Assembly: GCF_024347635.1 (NCBI RefSeq)
Contig: NZ_AP025510.1
Coordinates: forward strand, 930,001-994,000
DNA: 64,000 nt
Direction: 5' to 3'
Source: Vibrio tasmaniensis
Lineage (GTDB): Bacteria > Pseudomonadota > Gammaproteobacteria > Enterobacterales > Vibrionaceae
Shown here in pieces: positions 59,590-64,000 of the stretch. Below the pieces are notes generated by a model that was given only the letters and a program-made list of their open reading frames with translations, was not told where the DNA came from and did not search any database. Numbering within the stretch: the first letter of the stretch is position 1; the number at the start of each line of letters is the position of its first letter. The translations under genes and the position numbers were made by a program.

Positions 59590-60405
59590 TCAGTAACGAG
59601 GTACGATTGAAGGGCTGTAAACCTCATCTTCAATAGCTTCGACTATATTGTCCGCGTCTTGATTCAGTTGTTCGTATGTTGACTCATCGAAACGGTACAA
59701 CACGGTAAGTTCTGCTTCCGAAGCAATAGGCACATCAAAGTTTTTGGCAACCATTGCCCAGACGTACGCTTTTTTCATGTGACCAAGGCTGTGGTTGATA
59801 CTCGCCATTGATTTGAAGATCTCGGTGTTGACCTTCGAACCATTAGAAAGCGTTAACGCATTATTGAGTAGCTTAAGCGTCTTTTCATGGTCACGGGTAG
59901 TATAGAAAGTGGCTAGCGCATATTGCATCTCTGCTGTGTTTAATGCTTCTGTCCCTTCTAATTGCAGGAAGCTGCGTCTTGCGTTGGTATCCCCAGTTTG
60001 TGACCACATAAAATAAAGCGTTTCAGGGGTATTTGATCGCGAGAGTTCATCAACAATACGTTCAGAATCCTCGATACTATTCATTAACGAGGTGAAGCGG
60101 CGTTCTTGAAGTTTGGATTGATCGATCGTTTCGATCTGTGCAGCAAGCTCTAGACACTTTTTGTAGACAGAGACTAATTCGAACTCTTTAATCTTATTGG
60201 TATCGCTAGGGTTCTCTTTTGCTTCAAATTTATGCCAGACAAGGTCGGTACGTGCGACACGGCACTGTCCGTCGTTCATGTTTAGTTTTTCACACTGAAG
60301 CCACGGGTTGCTTTCGCACAATTGACCGGTATTTTTGTTGCCGTCAAAGCACCCAACCAGAGTGAAGGGCAATAGGCTTAGTACCAACCATTTCATAATT
60401 TTCAT
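59590..60405 (-). CDS. Lipoprotein, DUF2989-type
   Basis: A 271-residue protein with lipobox LVGC (Cys19) and further cysteines soon after (QLCESNPWLQCEKL, GQCRVAR). The rest is alpha-helical with TPR/Sel1-like spacing (ALATFYTTRDHEKTLKLLNN). It resembles the DUF2989 lipoproteins of Vibrio and Shewanella relatives; function unknown. It starts MKIMKW; the second Met at 60396 is an alternative start. It is divergent from yeaC, and separates it from msrB, which adjoins yeaC in E. coli. Confidence 0.72.
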   Translation of the reverse strand: MKIMKWLVLSLLPFTLVGCFDGNKNTGQLCESNPWLQCEKLNMNDGQCRVARTDLVWHKFEAKENPSDTNKIKEFELVSVYKKCLELAAQIETIDQSKLQERRFTSLMNSIEDSERIVDELSRSNTPETLYFMWSQTGDTNARRSFLQLEGTEALNTAEMQYALATFYTTRDHEKTLKLLNNALTLSNGSKVNTEIFKSMASINHSLGHMKKAYVWAMVAKNFDVPIASEAELTVLYRFDESTYEQLNQDADNIVEAIEDEVYSPSIVPRY

Positions 60406-60509
60406 ATTCCTTCACTTGTGATCAAATACACTTATTTTCAGTCAGGTTCTTGACTCAATTCTGATACGGGTTATTTTCTGGTGAAAATTGTTAAAACTAA
60501 GGCCTTACC

Positions 60510-60791
60510 ATGGATGCAGAACAACTTCTTAGCGCAATGACCCCCGAGGTCTACGAACGTTTAACCTACGCAGTTGAAACGGGTAAATGGCCAGAAGGAA
60601 CAGCGCTCTCTAAAGAGCAGCGCGACTCGTGTATGCAGGCGGTTATGTTATATCAATCGAAACATAACTCTGAAGCTCAACATATGACAATTGCAGCCGG
60701 CGGAGAAATTAGCTTCAAATCAAAGTCTGAACTAAAGAAGCAGTTTAAGTCCGACCAAGAAGATATTGTTAGAGTTAATCCTAATCATTAG
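60510..60791 (+). CDS. yeaC: YeaC family (DUF1315) protein
   Basis: A 93-residue cytosolic protein recognised by the TPEVYERLTYAVETGKWPEG start and CMQAVMLYQSKHN. No biochemical role is known. It is near msrB and gapA, as in E. coli. A strong terminator follows, so it is monocistronic. Confidence 0.9.
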   Translation: MDAEQLLSAMTPEVYERLTYAVETGKWPEGTALSKEQRDSCMQAVMLYQSKHNSEAQHMTIAAGGEISFKSKSELKKQFKSDQEDIVRVNPNH

Positions 60792-60805
60792 GCTTAAATT
60801 ACAGC

Positions 60806-60836
60806 AAAGGGGTGGCACTGTGCCACCCCTTTTTTA
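60806..60836 (+). terminator. Terminator of yeaC
   Basis: AAAGGGGTGGCA and TGCCACCCCTTT arms with a CTG loop and T-tract. Confidence 0.9.
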
Positions 60837-60938
60837 CTGTTAAGCCATTTATTTATAAACAAAAATGCGATTTAGTTCAGGTTTATGTGAGGGGCTGATT
60901 AACGGCAATTCCTCGGCTAAACGAATCGCTGGTTAGGC

Positions 60939-61955
60939 TTATAAGCTCATCTCACCGCGCAGCACTTGTTGCATTTGAGCCTTCACTTCTTCGTAGCTTA
61001 AATCTTGGCTCAATAGATAATGTAACTTCGCCAGTGCCGCTTCTGGTGTCATATCGTAACCACTGATAACGCCTGATTCTGCTAGTGCACAACCCGTCGC
61101 GTAACCACCCATATTGACTTTACCCGCCAAACACTGAGTTAGGTTCACTACAATCACACCTCGTTCAGAGGCATCTTTTAAGTGCTGAAGTAGCTCTTGA
61201 TTTTGTGGTGCGTTACCAACCCCAAAAGTAAGCAGGATCATTGCATTTACAGGTTGTAGTAGCGTGTTGCGAATCACTTCATGTGAGATGCCTGGGTACA
61301 TAGTGATTACGCCGATGGGTTGCGGAGTAATGTTATGAACCTTGAAAGCACCTTCAGGTTGTTCGTTTACCTTAACGTTATTGCTGATCTGGATATTGAT
61401 ACCCGCTTCTAGCAATGGGGTTAGGTTTGGAGAGGTAAACGCATTGAAGCCATCTGCGTGTGATTTTGTGCTGCGGTTACCACGCATCAACTTGTTGTTG
61501 AAAAACAGTGTCACTTCGTTGATCGGGTAGTTCGCTGCAATGTGCAGAGCATTAAGCAGGTTTGCTTGTCCGTCTGAACGTAGCTCTGCCAATGGGATCT
61601 GAGAGCCCGTAACAATCACAGGTTTGCCGAGGTTTTCTAACATGAATGACAGAGCTGAGGCGGTGTAAGCCATAGTGTCTGTACCGTGCAGGATAACGAA
61701 ACCATCGTACTTATCGTAGTTCGCGCGAATATCATCAGCGATAGTCTGCCAATCAAGTGGCGTCATATCTGAAGAGTCCATTAATGGAGAGTATTCATGA
61801 ATGGTGTACTCAGGCATTTCTGGGCGATGGAATTCAGGCATGCCAGCTAGCTGCTTATCCATAAAACCTGCGACTGGGACATAGCCGTGGTCCAAAGACT
61901 TCTGCATGCCAATTGTGCCGCCGGTATACGCGATATAGATGTGTTTTCTTTCCAT
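60939..61955 (-). CDS. ansA: L-asparaginase, type I (cytoplasmic)
   Basis: A 338-residue asparaginase converting asparagine to aspartate and ammonia. The N-terminal nucleophile region is IAYTGGTIGM, and the second catalytic set is FVILHGTDTMAYTASALSFM. No signal peptide is present, in keeping with the low-affinity cytoplasmic enzyme rather than periplasmic AnsB. It follows sppA in the same direction, as in E. coli, but an intrinsic terminator lies between them. Confidence 0.95.
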   Translation of the reverse strand: MERKHIYIAYTGGTIGMQKSLDHGYVPVAGFMDKQLAGMPEFHRPEMPEYTIHEYSPLMDSSDMTPLDWQTIADDIRANYDKYDGFVILHGTDTMAYTASALSFMLENLGKPVIVTGSQIPLAELRSDGQANLLNALHIAANYPINEVTLFFNNKLMRGNRSTKSHADGFNAFTSPNLTPLLEAGINIQISNNVKVNEQPEGAFKVHNITPQPIGVITMYPGISHEVIRNTLLQPVNAMILLTFGVGNAPQNQELLQHLKDASERGVIVVNLTQCLAGKVNMGGYATGCALAESGVISGYDMTPEAALAKLHYLLSQDLSYEEVKAQMQQVLRGEMSL

Positions 61956-62017
61956 GGCGATTAATACTTAGTGTGATATAGGGAACAGGGGGGCGATTAT
62001 AGCGAATTATCATGCAA

Positions 62018-62050
62018 TAAAAAGAGGCGCCTCACACAGAGGCGCCTCTT
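62018..62050 (-). terminator. Terminator of sppA
   Basis: Two copies of the self-complementary GAGGCGCCTC (62024-62033 and 62039-62048) pair with each other; on the minus strand TTTTTATT follows. Confidence 0.85.
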
Positions 62051-62073
62051 GATAACAAAGCGTTGAGATTATC

Positions 62074-63924
62074 TTATTGAACTTGGCAGTTTAAGCAAAA
62101 AGCGTATCGGCCTTGTGGGTCGTTAAAGTTACCTAACAGCTGGCTATCTTGAGCTAACTGCTGAGTAACAGGCTGTAAACTACTTGGAATCATTGATTGA
62201 ATATCAAAGCCTATCGACATCTGAACTTGATTCATAAATTCTTGAATAAATTGTTCAGTCGTTGAAAGTGGCTCTTCTACCCAGTAGATGTTGTAGGTTT
62301 CAAGCTCTGCAAGTGAAGCCGCTGCTGCAATCGCATCATCAAAATCACCAATTTCATCGACTAGACCTTTCTGGATTGCATCTTGGCCAGTCCATACTCG
62401 GCCTTGAGCGATCTTGTCGACGGCATCGACTTCCATGCCGCGATTCGCTCCAACTAGGCTGATGAAACGGCGGTAACCATTTTCAATGCCCATTTGGAAC
62501 GCATCTTTCGCGCCGTCGCTAAGCCCAGTCGTAATACCAAGACCAGAGAAAGGTGACGTACCAACGCCATCAGTGTAAATACCAATATCGTTCAACCCCT
62601 TTTCGAAGGTTGTGATAACACTGAAGATACCAATCGAACCGGTTAAGGTTGTTGGTTGAGCTAGGATCTTGTCCGCACCCATCGAGATCCAGTAACCACC
62701 AGAAGCAGCAAGGCTAGACATGGAAACCACAACCGGTTTGCCGGCTTCTTTAAGCGCTTCGACTTCGTTGCGAATCACTTCTGAAGCAAAGGCACTGCCG
62801 CCCGGGCTGTCTACACGAAGTACAACGGCTTTTACTTGATCGTCATTACGAGCTTGGCGAAGTAGGGCTGCTGTGGTATCACCACCAACGGTGCCGCGTG
62901 GCTGCTTACCATCCATAATTGCTCCACTAGCAACAATCACAGCAACATCGTGCGATTCACTTGTTAGGTCAGGAAGCATGGTTGTACGGTACTCGTAGTA
63001 CCCCAACGCGTTATAGCTGTCTTGGCCATCACTGCCGAAGACGTCTGCGAGCTCTAGGCGAACTTGTTGGCGTGTTGCTAACTCATCCACTAAGCCGAGT
63101 TTCTCAGCCAGTTTTGCGATATCGCCATCAACCGACTCAAGATCTTTTAAGAAAGAGTCCATGCTTGGGTTCAGCGTTTTCGCGTCGATTTGACGGTTGT
63201 TGCTTACGTCATCAACGTACGCGCCCCACAGTTGGCTTAACCAACGAGAAGCAGATTCTTTCGCTGCATCTGACATGTCGTCACGAATGAAAGGCTCGAT
63301 AGCTGACTTGTAAGTACCCACACGGAACACGTGCGTGTTGACGTCTAGCTTCTCTAATAACGTTTTGTAGTAAAGCGAGTAGGCGCTGTAACCTTTAAGA
63401 AGAACCCCACCATCTGGTGATAGGAAGACTTTAGTTGCGTAGCTGGCTAGGTAGTATTGGCTTTGGTTGTAAAAGTCACCCACCGCATAAATCGGTTTGC
63501 CAGTTGCTTTGAACTCGTTGAGTGCTTTAGCAATGTAGCGAAGCTTGGTCAGATTGGTTTCTGGCAGTTCTTTGAGTGCTAAAACGATACCAGTAACCTT
63601 GTCATCGTCTTTGGCGTAGCGAATCGTTTCAACAATATCAAACAGGACGTTCTCTTTTGGAAGGTCTTTGCCAAGCAGTGAACCCGTGACCGAATCCATC
63701 GGATTGATATAGCGACTTTGCTCTACGATAGGACCAGACAGGTTAAGTACTAAAGCCGATTCCTGTGGAACAGTCGGCTGAGTTGTGTCTGAGTGGAAGT
63801 ACACAAAGTAGATGATGGCGATACTGAGTAAAAAGAAAAGGTTTACCAGCGCAAGACGTACAAACGTGATGAGCTTCCAAATCCCTTTAAAGATCATGCC
63901 TATAAATTTGAATATTTTTTTCAT
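62074..63924 (-). CDS. sppA: Signal peptide peptidase SppA (protease IV), long form
   Basis: A 616-residue inner-membrane protease digesting cleaved signal peptides, close to the E. coli length (618). One N-terminal membrane anchor (about 20-43) is followed by two tandem ClpP-like domains. The Lys general base lies in FRVGTYKSAIEPFIRDDM in the first domain, and the Ser nucleophile in MSSLAASGGYWISMGADKIL in the second. The start at 63924 has GGAGACAG upstream. The C-terminus ends with a CLNCQVQ tail. Its promoter lies at or beyond the window edge. Confidence 0.95.
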   Translation of the reverse strand: MKKIFKFIGMIFKGIWKLITFVRLALVNLFFLLSIAIIYFVYFHSDTTQPTVPQESALVLNLSGPIVEQSRYINPMDSVTGSLLGKDLPKENVLFDIVETIRYAKDDDKVTGIVLALKELPETNLTKLRYIAKALNEFKATGKPIYAVGDFYNQSQYYLASYATKVFLSPDGGVLLKGYSAYSLYYKTLLEKLDVNTHVFRVGTYKSAIEPFIRDDMSDAAKESASRWLSQLWGAYVDDVSNNRQIDAKTLNPSMDSFLKDLESVDGDIAKLAEKLGLVDELATRQQVRLELADVFGSDGQDSYNALGYYEYRTTMLPDLTSESHDVAVIVASGAIMDGKQPRGTVGGDTTAALLRQARNDDQVKAVVLRVDSPGGSAFASEVIRNEVEALKEAGKPVVVSMSSLAASGGYWISMGADKILAQPTTLTGSIGIFSVITTFEKGLNDIGIYTDGVGTSPFSGLGITTGLSDGAKDAFQMGIENGYRRFISLVGANRGMEVDAVDKIAQGRVWTGQDAIQKGLVDEIGDFDDAIAAAASLAELETYNIYWVEEPLSTTEQFIQEFMNQVQMSIGFDIQSMIPSSLQPVTQQLAQDSQLLGNFNDPQGRYAFCLNCQVQ

Positions 63925-64000
63925 TCTGTCTCCGCAGTGAGATCATGTTGCTTTAATAAGCAGCAGTACTATTAATCTCAATAATATGAACTGCTTAATA

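Overview
The window is chromosomal DNA of a marine gammaproteobacterium of the Vibrionaceae, most likely genus Vibrio. Reasons: a HubP/FimV-type polar hub of over 1,600 residues next to truA, a Vibrio-type secreted alkaline phosphatase, a second HflX-like GTPase beside minCDE, and enterobacteria-like gene order (minCDE-ycgL; epmC-yfcL-mnmC-fabB; pdxB-asd-hubP-truA-accD-folC-dedD-cvpA-purF; ybaN-apt-dnaX-ybaB-recR; sppA-ansA; yeaC-msrB-gapA-yeaD). I see no rRNA operon, CRISPR array, prophage or insertion sequence. Species cannot be fixed from this reading.

Layout. 1-4.9 kb: tail of a sensor kinase, then a gts-like sugar ABC transporter (binding protein, two permeases, ATPase). 5.2-9.9 kb: HflX paralogue, minCDE on the minus strand, ycgL and an MltB-type lytic transglycosylase. 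10-16.8 kb: LysR regulator, NupC-type nucleoside transporter, folD, tRNA-Arg(UCU), an ElaA acetyltransferase, aroC and a two-gene lipoprotein operon. 16.8-25.5 kb: TRIC-type membrane protein, epmC, yfcL, flavin reductase, mnmC, fabB with a long 3' region likely to hold a FarS-like sRNA, pdxB and asd. 25.7-36.7 kb: hubP, truA, accD, folC, dedD, cvpA, purF. 36.8-43.9 kb: LysR regulator, RssB-like response regulator, a 45-residue membrane protein, ybaN with an apparent AUU start, apt, dnaX with a -1 frameshift site, ybaB, recR. 44-54 kb: the most accessory-looking part, with aquaporin Z, an unrecognised lipoprotein/exported-protein pair, YkgJ and YcgN cysteine-cluster proteins, alkaline phosphatase, a BCCT transporter with a coiled-coil tail, a small membrane-anchored protein, iron-linked ChaN and rlmA. 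54-64 kb: a Cache chemoreceptor, yeaD, gapA, msrB, a DUF2989-type lipoprotein, yeaC, ansA and sppA.

Functional links. Purine and one-carbon metabolism recur (folD, purF, apt, nupC), and PurR-like operators lie before folD and cvpA-purF, with a weaker one before nupC. Fatty-acid synthesis is represented by fabB and accD. Cell-pole and division functions are minCDE, hubP and dedD. Most transcription units end in clear hairpin/T-tract terminators, many shared by convergent genes.

The observations I rate most worth checking are the ybaN AUU start just after a hairpin, the dnaX slippery site with an immediate -1 stop, the structured fabB 3' region, the 15-bp palindrome before the BCCT gene, and the two lipoprotein-containing gene pairs of unknown role. 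No wholly new multi-gene system is proven here; the two pairs are the best candidates.
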